Positions 42,401 through 53,725 of a DNA stretch of 64,000 bases are shown in pieces. The first letter of the stretch is position 1. Each line of letters starts with the position of its first letter. A program made the translations under genes and the position numbers. Source of the stretch: Closterium sp. Naga37s-1 (taxonomy: Eukaryota > Streptophyta > Zygnematophyceae > Desmidiales > Closteriaceae); assembly GCA_947471745.1 (NCBI GenBank), contig CANJKZ010000820.1, forward strand, positions 3,811,001 to 3,875,000. The letters are read 5' to 3'. The notes beneath the pieces were generated by a model. It was not told the origin of the DNA, searched no databases, and was given only the letters and a program-made list of their open reading frames with translations.

Positions 42401-43109
42401 GCTGGCCGGCTGAAAGCAGGTTTTCCCGGACGCCGGGTACGTACAGCACGTCGGGGATGAGCACCTGCTTCCCAGCCTCCCCTTTCAGAGCGACAGTGCC
42501 GCGGCCTTGAACGTCCTGCAGCGCCCCATTGAAGCCGCACACGTGCTTCACGTCGCCGCTCGGCCCCAGGTTGACGAAGGCCTCCTTCGTTCCCATCAGG
42601 TGGTGCGAGCAACCGCTGTCGAGCAGGACCACCGCCGGGTTCGCCTGCACAGCTGCCGCCACCGCCTGGAAGTCCTCCCCGGCCTCCGGCGCCAGCGAGA
42701 CGGTCGGCTCCACGACGCCGACCAACGAGCACGGAGCCGTCCTGTCGTCCTTCGCCTTGCCGCCAGCAGAGGAGTCGGCGTCCTTCGCCGAGGTCGACTT
42801 GGTCGACTGCTTCTCCTTACGCGGCTTGCTTCCACCTCGACGAGGACGACGGCTGCCAGACCTTCCTCGGCCTCCCTTGGTGTCGTCGTCATCGGATTTA
42901 CTGCGGTCGGGGCACTCGAAGGAGAGGTGGTCGGGGTCGCCGCACAGCCAGCATTCCCGGCGTCGGCCTCCGCCTCCACGACCACTATCCTTTGCCGACT
43001 TCTTCTTGTCGGCGTCCTTGCTCGGCTTCCAGCCACTGCTACTGCCGCCGCCCGACTGCCCACGCTGCCCTGGTCGGCCTCCTTTCTTCGCCGGGGCGAC
43101 GAAGTTGGC
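39410..43109 (-). pseudogene. Copia H pol: knuckle, protease, integrase, RT
   Basis: After TAG at 43112-43110 the frame continues with CCHC knuckle CWLCGDPDHLSFEC, protease VVLLDSGCSHHLMG, pre-integrase and integrase VHIDLCGPFRVAAKDG, LRSDRGGEFLGKQF, YTPQQNSMAEREMR. TAG follows at 41465-41463 and another at 40931-40929. RT runs from MGTWELVERPPGVNI through MKNAFLQSKLDR, YGLKQSPLLWY and catalytic YVDDLLAASS, then QFAATTTRPDVAFACSKL. Domain order and spacing are otherwise complete. Apart from the three TAG codons and one shift the frame is well kept. Confidence 0.9.
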
Positions 43110-43796
43110 CTACGCCAAGAGCTCCTGGGATCGCTCGGCCTCCTGCATCGTCTTGTCCTGCAGGATATACGAGGTCAGGTTATCCTCGTTGAGCGTCATC
43201 CTCGTGCTCGGTGCCATGGACAGCCGCTTCAGGAGGTTGTAGCTGCTCGAGAGCCCCTGCATGACGTGGGTGACGTACGACGCCGTTGAGTACTGCGCGC
43301 CGGCCATCCTGATGGTGGCGAGAATTCGCCGGGCCTGGTTGCGGTAGTCGGTCGCCGTCTCCTCGTCGCCCATACGCAGGTGCGTCAGCTGTCCCTCCAG
43401 CTGGGCGATGTACAGGTCGTCGGTGACTTGGTAGGTAGACTCGATGAAGTGCCACGCCCGGTGGCCGGCGTCAAGGTACTCTCGGCACCACTTTAGAGCG
43501 ATCTGCACGCCCGGCGAGTAGCACCGCGAAATGACCATGAAGGTCAACAGCTGCACGGCGCGAAACTCCGTACGCAAGTCGGCGTGGTGCTCCTCCGGCG
43601 TCGCCACGGTCCCTCGGGCGAAGCCGATCAGCCCGGCCATCTCCAGCCGGGGCTCGATGGCTTCCTTCCAGGTGAGAATGTCCTGTCGACCAACGAGCGG
43701 CGGAGTGACCAAGATCCTGTCCGGCGCAAACTTGAAGTAGCCGTAGCTCGGTGCGATCCCGCCCGCCGTCACCTGGGTCGCCGACATCGGCGACAC
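43110..43796 (-). CDS. Copia H gag
   Basis: 228 codons with typical copia Gag (UBN2-like) features: LTWKEAIEPRLEMAGLIGF, TDDLYIAQLEGQLTHLRMGD, TASYVTHVMQGLSSSYNLL, then TSYILQDKTMQEAERSQELL. It ends at TAG (43112-43110) directly followed in frame by NFVAPAKKGG and the CCHC knuckle, so the stop probably arose within a longer Gag-Pol. Start chosen at the ATG of MSPMSATQ, the first in frame. Confidence 0.85.
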   Translation of the reverse strand: MSPMSATQVTAGGIAPSYGYFKFAPDRILVTPPLVGRQDILTWKEAIEPRLEMAGLIGFARGTVATPEEHHADLRTEFRAVQLLTFMVISRCYSPGVQIALKWCREYLDAGHRAWHFIESTYQVTDDLYIAQLEGQLTHLRMGDEETATDYRNQARRILATIRMAGAQYSTASYVTHVMQGLSSSYNLLKRLSMAPSTRMTLNEDNLTSYILQDKTMQEAERSQELLA

Positions 43797-43799
43797 TCC

Positions 43800-45311
43800 G
43801 CTTCGACGCCCACCGGCGTCGCCCTGCGAGTAGCCTGCAGCCGCCGACGTCGCGCCTGAACGCCGCCGGCTTCACCGGCGTGTATCACACCTCGTTGCCT
43901 CGACGTGCCTCCTGCACTAATGCCGACCTGGCCTCCACCGGCGTTGACGCCCACGTCGACGCCGTCGTCATTGTTCACCGGTCGAGGAGAGGCAGGCCGA
44001 GAAGGGGGGTGCTCCGCTGCCCACACGGAGCGGAGTCCTGCCTCGACGACCGCCCAGGGTATCACCCCGTACTCCTGGGCCTCATGGCGTCTCCTTGCAT
44101 CCTCCAGCTGTGCCTCCAGGGTGTCCATCACCTTGGCGTCACCTACGCGCACGCTAGTGACTGCACGGCTGCCGGCCTACGAACACGATCGGTAAGTGCA
44201 AAGTCGGCTAGACTGAACTACGTCGCGGTGTCGTCCACGCTCACCGCACCATGCGGAGATAACTGCTGCAACGGGAGCTAGGCTGAGGGCTAGTCACCGG
44301 TGCTCGTGTGATCTCTGCGTTCGTTCGTTCCTTAGTCGTTTCCTTGTGCGCACACTGCTTTGCTTGTCACGGGGAAATTTGGCAAGAGTTCCACTATGAA
44401 AGGTTCAGAAACAATGATAGCAACAACATTGGCATCACAGACTACATCAGAGCTAGCTAGGCTGCTGGTCGACCTCCAGCGCAGCATGGTCGACCGCGCT
44501 CCAGCGCAACAGCGCTCGCACCGCTCCAGCGCTGCAGAGTTGCGGTTCGCCAACGTTGCAAGTCCACGGTGTGCCAACGCTGCAGCAAGTCGGCTGCACA
44601 GCGCTGCACCCGCAGGACAACGGTGCACCTGCTTCGCAGATGCGTGCAGCTGGTTGGTGCGCCACTCCTCATCACGTGCACAGCGCAGATGCCTGGCAGC
44701 CTCCACGCCAGCGACTGCGCCCACCAGCCACGTCGACCTCGGGATACCACCCCCGAGGTCGGCCTCACAGACTCCACCCCGGCGACATTCACGCACGTTG
44801 CCCGGGTATCCCGGTCGACCGGGCAACTACGCCCGGTCAACCAGCAAAGTCCGTAGCCGGCCACCAATGCCCGGCGTCCCCAGTCCGGCGTCCAGGCGCC
44901 CAGGACGCTGTCCGAACCCCCAGGTCGGCGTCCAAACGCCCAGGACGCCGTGCAGACCTCCAGAGCGGCGTCCAGCCTCCCAGGACGCCGATCAGACGCC
45001 CAGGTCGGCGTCCGGGCCCCCAGGACGCCGTGCAGACGCCCAGGGCGGCGTCTCAGGCTCCTAGGACGCCGTGCAGACGCCTAGGTCAGCGTCCAACTTC
45101 CCAGGACACCGTCCAAGCGTCCAGGACGCCAACCAGGCGTCCAGGACGGCGTCCTCCTGCTCGGCGCCCTCCAGCCAGGCACCCTTCAGCTTGGCGCCCT
45201 TGCAGTGGCCCCCGTGCCCACTGCTTCAGGTCGGCTGCAACCCCCGCACATCCGACCACGAGGTCGGCTCTGCCCAAGCGAGGACGGGGCCAAACAACAC
45301 TCCCGTTGACA
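43800..45311 (-). other. Copia H upstream leader
   Basis: GC-rich, with short irregular repeats of a CCAGG(A/T)CGGCGTCC type between 44860 and 45170. 44340-44480 is less GC-rich. No gene recognised. The 5' LTR should lie here but was not identified. Confidence 0.5.
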
Positions 45312-46957
45312 CCCCTCTGGCGCTGTTATTGGCCTCTATGTCCCTTCTTATCGTCATAACCTCCTCTCCCTCTCTGCCCTCCAACGCCTTGGTGTGCGAG
45401 CGAGCTTTCCTGCAGGTGAACTCTACTGTGATCTTTATCACCATGACCGACACCTCGCTCGTTTCACCCTTTCCCCTACCTCTCGACTCTATACCCTCCG
45501 TGTTTCTATCCCCTCTTCTGCCCATCACACTTCCCCTACTTCCGCTCCTCCCACCTCCTCTTGCGACTGTCGCTCTCTCACCCAACCTACCCTTCTTCTC
45601 CATCATCGTCTCGGCCACACAAATTTCCCTCTTCTTCGCAGCATGGTCAATTCGAAGCTGCTTCATGATCTGCCTTCTTCTCTCTCGCCCCTTCCCCCTT
45701 CTCCCGCCCCTCCTTGCACTCCCTGTGTTCAAGCCAAGCTCTCTCAATCTCCTCATCCCTCTTCCCCCTCTGCCTCTCCCCAGCCTCTTGATCTCGTCCA
45801 TATGGACCTCTGGGGCCCCTCCCCAATAGCATCTCGACAGGGTCATCGTTACTTTCTCCTTCTCGTTGATGACCATTCTCGTTTTGCCACTGTCTATCCC
45901 CTCCGTGCCAAATCTGACGCCTCTTCCCTCATCATTCGCTGGGCTGAGCAGGCTCGCCTTCGCTTCGGGCGTCATGTCACGCGCTTCCACTCTGACGGTG
46001 GTGGCGAGTTCTTTTATCACTCTCTCTCCTCTTACTGTTCCACTCATGGCATTCGCCACACTTCCACCCTTCCGCACTCTCCTGAACAGAATGGTGTTGC
46101 TGAACGTCGCATTCGCACTCTCATGGAAATCACCCGTTGCCTTCTCACCCATGCTTCTGCTCCACATTCTCTTTGGAGCTATGCTCTCATTCACGCCACT
46201 CTTCTTTCTAACCTTCGCCCCCATCCTCTTTGCCCCTCCATTTCCCCTTTTCAGCTCTGGACTGGCCGCCAGCCCTCTGCTCGCCCTCTTCGGGTATGGG
46301 GCTGTGTCGCTCATGTCCTCGTCAATCCTGCTGATCGGGCACATCAGGGTGGGAAACTCGCTCCCAAGACACAACTCTGTGCATTCATTGGTATCAACTC
46401 CGATTGTCCTAGCTATCTCTTCTACGCTCCCTCCTCCCAGCAGCTTATCCGCAGCCAGGATGTCATATTTGACAAGACTCGCTCTCCGTTCCTCACTCCC
46501 CTCCCCACCCCACCTCCATTGGTCTGACTTTGATCCGCTACCCTCTACTACTCCCTCCCCACCTCCTCTCCCTCCCGCCCCTCCTCCTCCCCTTCCGCCT
46601 GCCCCTTCTGCCCCCCCTTCCGCTGTCACCTCTGGCACCTCTCCTCCTGCCTCTTCCTCTTTGGCTCCCATGCCCTCTCCATCATCCCCTCCTATTGTTT
46701 CCCTTCCTTCTGTCCCCATTCCCCCACCCTCTCCACGCCTCACTCGCTCCAAGACGATGTCCAACTTTCAACACTCTGCTCTTTTCACTCGTCTCTCTCC
46801 CTCTCAGCACCCTGATCTCCTAGAAGATCAGTTTGAGGCACTTTTTACTGTCCATCCTGTTTCTCCTCTTCTCTATGTCACCATCGGAGACTTCTGCAAT
46901 TCTCCCACTCTTCTCTCTGTCGACACTGCCGCCATTCCCACCCCTCAGACCTATTCC
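45312..46957 (+). pseudogene. Copia F pre-integrase, integrase and linker
   Basis: Frame 45394-46527 (open from 45312 in continuation of protease SGAVIGLYVPS): pre-integrase LLLHHRLGHTNFPLL, CxxC spacer CTPCVQAKL, integrase MDLWGPSPIASRQGHRYFLL, FHSDGGGEFF, SPEQNGVAERRIRTLM, and the C-terminal domain to FDKTRSPF. A one-base shift then leads into the Pro/Ser-rich linker (46550-46940). The element is cut by gypsy E within TPQTYS. Confidence 0.88.
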
Positions 46958-47326
46958 TGTGAGGATCTAGGATCGAGCTCAGAAAAGAGAATTGTAATTG
47001 ATTGATTCACCTGGGTACAACACGAGGCTATATATAGGCTTGACACAAGGCCTAGTAACCAGGTGTTACGCGAAGGTTCTGAGGGTCGCGAAGCGTCCCG
47101 AACAGATCCTTCCCGAATTCGGTAGAAGGTAATTCGGTGTCAACCGAAAAGCCTGAATTCGGTGCACGCAACCTAGCTCGGTGCTATAACTATAATAAAA
47201 TATAGGAAAGCACCTAGCCTAGGAAATCAAGCAATTCATGCATGCATATAATTATCCTATGCTAGAAATAGCATAATAAAGTAAAGGCAAGCAAGCATAG
47301 CTGGCATAAGCCGTCGACCTCTCACA
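46958..47326 (-). repeat. 3' LTR of gypsy E
   Basis: 369 bp, similar to the gypsy D LTR through its central part (CGAAGCGTCCCGAACRGATC, TTCCCGAATTCGGTAGAAGG). Confidence 0.93.
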
Positions 47327-47336
47327 CGTCCCCCCC

Positions 47337-50330
47337 TCAAAGCTGGGTGGCGTGAGATACACCCTGCTTGACAAGATAGTCCTTGAGAGCACGGCGTGCG
47401 TTGCCCATATCAGCTTCTGCAACCCAGCTGTCCTCAGTGGGGTCATTTCCCTTCCAGCGGATCAGGAACTCGAGGGTCTTGCCGCCGCGGCGCCGATGAG
47501 TGAGAACACGCTCCACTTCGTACTCGGGTTCATCCTGTATGAGAACAGGTGGTGGTGGCGGTAGCTGCCGTCCCTGGAACTGTTGGTTGGGGTCCTTGTA
47601 GGGTTTTAGTAGCTGAACATGGAAAGCGTTGTGAAGCTTCCATGTATCTGGTAAGCGCAAGCGGAATGTAACTGGTGTCACCTGTGCCTCAACGAGAAAA
47701 GGACCACAGAAGCGAGGCCGGAGTTTGGATGGGAGGTGAGACAGGTTCAAGTTGCGCGTGTCAAGAAGCACCTGATCTCCGACTGCTACTGAGTGATCAC
47801 GTCGCTGGCGATCGGCATACTGCTTCTGGGAGTTTTGCATCATGGTGAGACGTCGCTGAGTCTTCTCCCATAGCTGCTGCATGGTGGTGACGAAGTCATG
47901 TGCGGCTTGGACGTGTGCCGGTGTGGTTGGCTGCTGTGGTGTGAGTGGTTTCCGTCCGTAACACAGGAAGAAAGGAGTTTTCCCTGTGGCCGCATGTGAC
48001 GCGTTGTTGTAAGCGAACTCTAGGGTCGGTAACTGTGTGTCCCAGTGGCTGACGTCGTCTTTGCAAGCTGTGCGCAGTAACTGTTCAACCACTTGATTGA
48101 GTCGCTCTGTCTGTCCGTCAGTCTGGGGGTGGTATGTTGAAGGCATTGCAAGCTTTGTCCCCAACAGTCCCATGAGCTCCTTCCAGAACTTACTGGTGAA
48201 TTTTGGGTCTCTGTCTGAGACGAGTGTAGCTGGGATGCCGTGGATGGCGATGATGCGGTCGAAGAAGAGGCGAGCAGTTGCTTCAGCTGTAGCCGTGGCG
48301 TTGGTCGGAATGAAGTGACCCATTTTAGAGAACTTGTCGATCACCACGAGTATAGCATCATGCCCTCGTGAGGTCGAAGGAATTTCCGTGATGAAGTCGA
48401 GGCTAACGACTTGCCATGGCTGCTCCGGTACGGGTAGAGGCTGAAGTAACCCTGCCTTTGTCTGCTTGCTGCTCTTCATCCGCTGGCACGTGTCGCAAGA
48501 GGTGACGAACTGCTGCACATCTGCTGCCATCCCGGGCCAGTAATAATACTTAGCTATTCCCGCTAACGTCTTGTTGCTCCCGAAATGTCCCACGTATGGT
48601 ACGTCGTGAAACTCCTCTAATAGGATCTGCCGTAGCGGGGCGTAATTCGGTACCCAAATCTTTCCTGAACCCTTCCTTACAGCTAAGTCTTTCTCCCACT
48701 GTAACAGCTTCTTCGTCTGTGCTGTAGCGATCTCTGCGTCCACGGAGTACCCATGTTGGAATAGACCCTTGAGTAGAGGGTTCATCCCTTCGAGCTGGAT
48801 GCCTGCTACATGACCGGGGCGGCTCAACGCATCTGCTTTGTTGTGTAGCCCGGGCTTGTAGACGATGTCGTAGTGGAAGTGAGTTTCCAGGAAATCCACC
48901 CACCGCACCTGTCGTCGTGAGAGCGTCGGCTGCGACTTCAGGTATTTGAGACTGCAGTGGTCAGTATAGACTGTAGTCTTGGCTCCCTCTATGTAACACC
49001 TCCACGCCTTGAAGGCTATGACTATCGCTAAGGCTTCTTTGTCATGGATGGGGTAGTTCAGTTCTGCTCCGTGTAGCTTCTTACTGAGGTAGGCGATGAG
49101 CTGCAAACCGCGTCCGTGATCCTGCATCAGTACTGCTCCGACTGCCTGGTCACTAGCGTTTGCTTCCACCACGTAGTCCTTGTCTGGATCTGGTAGGATG
49201 AGTACTGGGGCTGTAGTCAGTACTGTCTGTAGCTGCTCCATGGCTTGCTGATGAGGAGTATCCCATTTGTAGGGCGTATCCTTTTTTAGTAGGTCGGTCA
49301 GTGGCGCTGCTATCTTAGCATACTACGGCACGAACCTGCTGTAGTAGTTGGCGAAGCCTAGAAACTGCTGCAACTCCTTCACGTTCTCCGGTACTTTCCA
49401 CTTCTTGACGGCTTCGATCTTCCGCGGATCCACGTGTACGCCCTCGGCACTCACCATGTAACCGAGAAACTGCACCTTCTTCAGGGCGAAGTCGCTCTTC
49501 GACAGCTTCACGTAGAACTTGTTCTTCCGCAGGATCTCGAACACCTTCCGTAGATGCTCCACGTGCTCCTTCATGTTCTTGGAGTAGATGAGGATATCGT
49601 CCAGGAACACTACTACGCACTCGTCCAGCAGGGGCCGCAGGATATGGTTCATTTCCGCCTGGAACGTCGCTGGTGCGTTGCAGAGTCCGAACGGCATCAC
49701 CAAGTATTCGTAGGAGCCATATCTGGTACGGAACGCCGTCTTGTGGACCGAGTTGTCTGCCATCTTGATCTGCCAGTACCCCGACCGTAGGTCCAGCTTC
49801 GAAAAGACTGTTGCACCGCGCAGTTGGTCCAGTAGGTCGTCTATGCGCGGTATGGGGTATTTGTTTTTAACTGTCTGTTTGTTCAGTGCGCGGTAGTCGA
49901 TGCACATCCGTAAACTGCCGTCTGGTTTTGGAGTGAAGAGGACTGGTGCACCGTAGGGAGAGGTGGATGGGCGGATCAGTTGTCTGTCCAGTAGATACTC
50001 TATCTGTTTCTTCATGTCTGTCAGTTCGGTCGGACTCAGTCGGTATGGTGCACGTGAGACGGGTTTCGCACCTGGTCCCTCCACGATCTCGTGCTCGAAG
50101 GTGCGTGCTGGAGGTACGCCTGCGGGTAGGTCGTCGGGCATTATGTCTTTGTACTGCTCCAAGACTTCCTTCACTGCTGCAGGTTGCTCCGTACTCAGCT
50201 TCTCCTCCTCTGCTGCTGCCATAACCAGTGCCAAGTAACCCGTGTTACTCTCGTTCACCGTCCGTTCGAACCGTGCCAGTGTCTTTTCAGGAACGCTCCC
50301 TGTATCCGTCCAGCTTCGCAGCTCCACTCA
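47337..50330 (-). pseudogene. Gypsy E pol: RT, RNase H, integrase, chromodomain
   Basis: RT in 50327-49323: [44 protein letters not shown], then TAG at 49325-49323 where gypsy D reads Gln. The frame continues with RNase H VYTDHCSLKYLKSQP, zinc-binding SCDTCQRMKSS, integrase VVIDKFSKMGHFIP, SDRDPKFTSKFW, HPQTDGQTERLN, and chromodomain VERVLTHRRRGGKTLEFLIR then WKGNDPTEDSWV, ending HATQL. A TGA just upstream of 50327 replaces an Arg codon of gypsy D. Two point nonsense changes separate it from an open frame. Confidence 0.93.
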
Positions 50331-50422
50331 TTTCCCGTTGTTGTAGATGCACGCCTTCCTGTTGATCCAGTCGATCTCGGGGTTGAACCGCTTCAGGAAA
50401 TCTCGCCCCAAGATGAAATCTA

Positions 50423-50564
50423 TTTTAGTAGAGCTACACTGTGAGATCCCCGATCGATCCTAGGGGGGGTTACAGGCGCGTTTGCCTGGGGGGTTATGGG
50501 CGCACTGACCCGCTACTGAAACAAGCCCTTTTATCCCAATGGTCTAGTGGTTGGGATTCTGACA
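50423..50564 (+). mobile_element. Solo LTR of SMART family
   Basis: 142 bp, homologous to the 141-bp LTRs of SMART-2. TSD ATCTA (50418-50422, 50565-50569) interrupts the protease region of gypsy E. Left by LTR-LTR recombination. The terminal TGTC is mutated to TTTT. Confidence 0.85.
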
Positions 50565-52047
50565 ATCTAAACCCTTGATGTTTGTGATCGGCAATGTCGG
50601 CTTCCACCTCAGCGCCCCTATGTGCAGCTGCAGTGATGCTTCGCCGTGGATGGGAAGTTTCGTACCGTCCACCATCGTTGCCGTGAACTTGGTCTCCTCC
50701 GAAGATTCTCCAATTTTCTCCAACGTCCCGTGGTCGCACAACGAGTGAGACGCACCGCTGTCCACCAGTGCGTGGAGGCATCGCCCGTTGCAGATCACCT
50801 CGAGTAGTAGTGGTTGTTGCTGCTCCGAGTAACCGTAGATGGTCTCGCTTATAGGATCGTAGGGTACGTCGAATAGATCATCCCTCGGTCCTGCGCTTGA
50901 AGCTGCTGAATTCATATCAGTTTTCAACTGAGTTGGGTTAGAAGGATTTATCCGAGGCCGAGTCAGCTTCGTCTTGGCCTGGAACCTTCCCTTAAGCCTT
51001 TGCAACTGTGTAGGCTTCTCCTGTGGGCAATGGGGAGCCTTAACACTATGCTGCGGGGAGAGAATATTAACTCCTTGGGACGCACGACCCTTTTCAACGT
51101 TCCGGAATGGTTTGCCCAACTTCTCAGGTACCTGAATAATGTATATAGGCTTTTTCTTGGCCTCGAAATCTCCCTTGAATCTGTTAAAGGCTTGAAAACC
51201 TCGAGAGGGAATATTCTTACTGTCGGGGGTGTTCGGCTGGAGTTTCCCGGTCGGTGCAGAGTCTTGTTTCGCGGAGCCTCCATTTGTCTCGGCGATTTCC
51301 CCTGTTGCCGGCCGGTTGTGGCGTTTTAAATTCGCGCCATCGTGTCCTCCTTTTTTCGCCATCGTGGATGTCGCACTGTTGTTGCCCTGCAGCTCCGCTC
51401 GTGCCTTCTTCATTTTCCAACACGCCAAGAATCGATGTCCTGCTACGCCGCAAAATTCACACTTCTCATATTTTGTCGGCCGCTGCTTTGCGTCGATCTT
51501 GTCGATATCCATCGGGTCGGCAGTCGTGGGTGGTGCCAATCGCTCTGTGCCGAATGATCTGTTCGGCATACGTCGTCGTGTTTCGGGTTGATCTCGCATC
51601 AGCGCATCGAATCTCTCTGCTGCACACACCATGTCGCGGTAGTTGTTGTAGTTCGCGGCAATCACCTGTTGCTGGACTTCCATGTTTAGCCCCTCAGTAT
51701 ACGCTTGGATTTTTTCCCCTTCGGTCAGGTCGGTAATTCGGTTGAAGAGGCTCTCCATCTGCTGCGTGTACTGTGTTACACTGCCGAACTGTTTATGCCG
51801 ATGAATCTGCTGCCGCGCCATGTATTTGGAGTTGATTGGTTCGAAATGTTGAATTAAAGCTTCCCGAAACTGCGTCCATGACCCCTCGCCTCGGATCTTA
51901 TTGCTGTTGTAAATCCACTCGAGCGCCGGGCCTCGTAACAGTGTCGCTGCGAGCCGAATCCTCATTGCGTCGTGTGTTGGGGTCGTACAGCCAACGGCCT
52001 CGAAGTAAATTTCGAGGGTCGCAATGAATCGACGGACGTCGGTGTCT

Positions 52048-52422
52048 TGTCAGTAGATCTGCACTGTGGATGCCCGATTGATCCTGGAGAGGGTTACAGG
52101 CGCGTTCGCCTGGGGGGTTATGGGCGCACTGACCCGCTACTGAAACAATCCCTTTTATCCCAATGGTCTAGTGGTTGGGATTCTGACATGGTATCAGAGC
52201 GGTCTCGGGTTCGATTCCCGGTGTATGCACATGTAGGCCGTTGCCGCTGTGCTTAGTCCTGGGCCTCCCAGTGTGGGGGGGTGTCAGTAGATCTGCACTG
52301 TGGATGCCCGATTGATCCTGGAGAGGGTTACAGGCGCGTTCGCCTGGGGGGTTATGGGCGCACTGACCCGCTACTGAAACAAGCCCTTTTATCCCAATGG
52401 TCTAGTGGTTGGGATTCTGACA
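52048..52422 (+). mobile_element. SMART-2: 375-bp miniature LTR retrotransposon
   Basis: LTRs 52048-52188 and 52282-52422 (141 bp, nearly identical) around a 93-base interior. TSD TGTCT (52043-52047, 52423-52427). PBS TGGTATCAGAGC directly after the left LTR. A tRNA-like A box (TGGTCTAGTGG, 52164-52174) ends the LTR, and a B box GGTTCGATTCC (52208-52218, within a CGGGTTCGATTCCCG arm) lies just past the PBS. No coding capacity. Inserted in gypsy E gag. Confidence 0.93.
52164..52218 (+). promoter_or_regulatory. tRNA-like Pol III A and B boxes spanning LTR and PBS of SMART-2
   Basis: The A box core TGGTCTAGTGG and B box GGTTCGATTCC are 33 bases apart, normal spacing for a type 2 internal Pol III promoter. 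TCTAGTGGTT and CGGGTTCGATTCCCGG are typical of tRNA-Glu/Asp. The initiator-Met PBS lies between the boxes. Function is inferred from motifs only. Confidence 0.6.
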
Positions 52423-52697
52423 TGTCTCTCGCATTCGGATTGAACGTCTCCGGTTGCCTCGGACGTGCCGCCTCAAGATTCACTGTAGCCACTGCCGCTG
52501 CTGCTGGGTGAAGTGTCGGTGTCGCCGCTGCTGCTGCTGCCGTCGCTGCTGCATTCGCTGCTGCGTTCGCTGCTGCCGTGGCGGCTGCCGACTGGTTCGC
52601 GAGAAGCGCCTCTATTCGCTGGAGTGCCGCTCGCGTCTGGTCCAAGCCGGTGTGTAACTCCGTATTTTTTCGTACGGAATTATCACCATTTTCCTCC

Positions 52698-53131
52698 ATT
52701 TGGCGATTTACGGGAAAATGTGCGACCAAAGAAAATTAAATTCTAGGCGCTGGTCATCTTACTGTGAGTCGAATCGACTGTAGAAATGACGAGCGCTGAT
52801 TCTGTAGGTCGCGTAATTCTCCCTTAGTCGAAATTCGCGTCCGATCTCGGCCGTTGAGAAGAAATTCGATCTGACGCTCCAAATTCCAACGTTTTTGGGC
52901 GAAATTCTCAGGGCCGTTGAGATTCGAATCAATCCGACGGTCCAAATTCCATCTTTTTCGCCACTGGACCTGAGGAGTGTTTGAAAACCGGTTCGAGGGG
53001 GACGTTAAACAATAGCGAGGAACTGGTTTACATACCCGTAATCGGCGCTTTCCGTCGTCGCCCCCGCGGTTTTAAAAGCTAGGTTTTAGCGGTCGAAAAA
53101 CATCGCGTCTAAACAGGCTCTGATTACCAAG
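52698..53131 (-). other. Gypsy E 5' untranslated leader
   Basis: Between the gag start and the 5' LTR; AT/GC mixed with no frame. Contains two related segments (AAATTCGCGTCCGATCTCGG and following), also present in gypsy D at 36500-36620. PBS at its upstream end. Confidence 0.7.
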
Positions 53132-53384
53132 TGTGAGGATCTAGGATCTAGCTCAGCAAAGATAATTGTAATTGATTGATCACCTAGGTACAACACGAGG
53201 CTATATATAAGCTCGACACAAGGCCTAGTAACCAGGTGTTACGCGAACGTTCTGAGGGTCGCGAAGCGTCCCGAACAGATCCTTCCCGAATTCGGTAGAA
53301 GGCAATTCGATGTCAACCGAAAAGCCAGAATTCGGTGCACGCAACCTAGCTCGGTGCTATAACTTTAATAAAATATAGGAAAGC
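53132..53384 (-). repeat. 5' LTR of gypsy E, first piece
   Basis: Part of the LTR adjacent to the PBS. The remainder is at 60756-60875 on the other side of copia C. Confidence 0.92.
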
Positions 53385-53511
53385 TGATAAGAAACAAGAG
53401 TGAATGAACTATGAATGAAGTGGGTACAAGTACTAACCCTAATTGGGTTGTACCCCCTATGGGATGCCCCACTACAGCCTACACAAAAGTATAAGCTATA
53501 ACGTTCTGACA
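53385..53511 (-). repeat. 3' LTR of copia C
   Basis: 127 bp, related to LTRs of copia A, B, G and of the 1.48-kb element at 7575 (shared CCCCACTACAG and TTCTGACA). Confidence 0.94.
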
Positions 53512-53725
53512 CACCCCCATAGGCAAAGTGGGGGAGAACAAGGGGTCACAAGACCAGTCAAGCAAAGCAAAGCAAGGCAAGCTCAGGGTGGATCACAACG
53601 TCACCACACATTCTGAGCACAAGTTCAAGGCCAGAAGGCCAGTTCACATGCAGGAGTACATATATATATAGATAAGGCTAGACAAGCAAGAGCAGGTATA
53701 TATATATGTAACAGTACAAGCAAGG

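Larger units (their letters stand above)
38840..45311 (-). mobile_element. Copia H: divergent Ty1/copia element, LTRs not found
   Basis: Minus-strand gag (43796-43110) and pol (about 43109-38956) of a lineage unrelated to copia A/B/C/F. Upstream 43800-45311 is a GC-rich leader with irregular repeats (CCAGGACGCCGTGCAGACGC, about 44860-45150). I find no LTR pair. Instead, about 57 bp of copia F sequence is present at both borders with several substitutions, unlike a 5-bp TSD. Pol has three in-frame TAG codons and one frameshift. Confidence 0.75.
50565..52697 (-). pseudogene. Gypsy E gag and protease
   Basis: Starts MEENGDNSVRKNTELHTGLD at about 52697, then an alanine-rich stretch, NLEAARPRQPETFNPNARDM, SMART-2, and TDVRRFIATLEIYFEAVG. 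The 51965-50544 frame holds retrotransposon gag (LAATLLRGPALEWIYN, FGSVTQYTQQMESLFNRITD), zinc knuckle CEFCGVAGHRFLAC and protease [14 protein letters not shown], before the solo LTR. Apart from the two SMART insertions, the frame is intact here. Confidence 0.9.

Noticed and set aside
39261..43796. Reassigned stop codon or programmed TAG readthrough in copia H
   Set aside because: Three TAGs alone do not show readthrough; copia B and C and the host genes use standard stops, and C-to-T decay at CAG explains them more simply.
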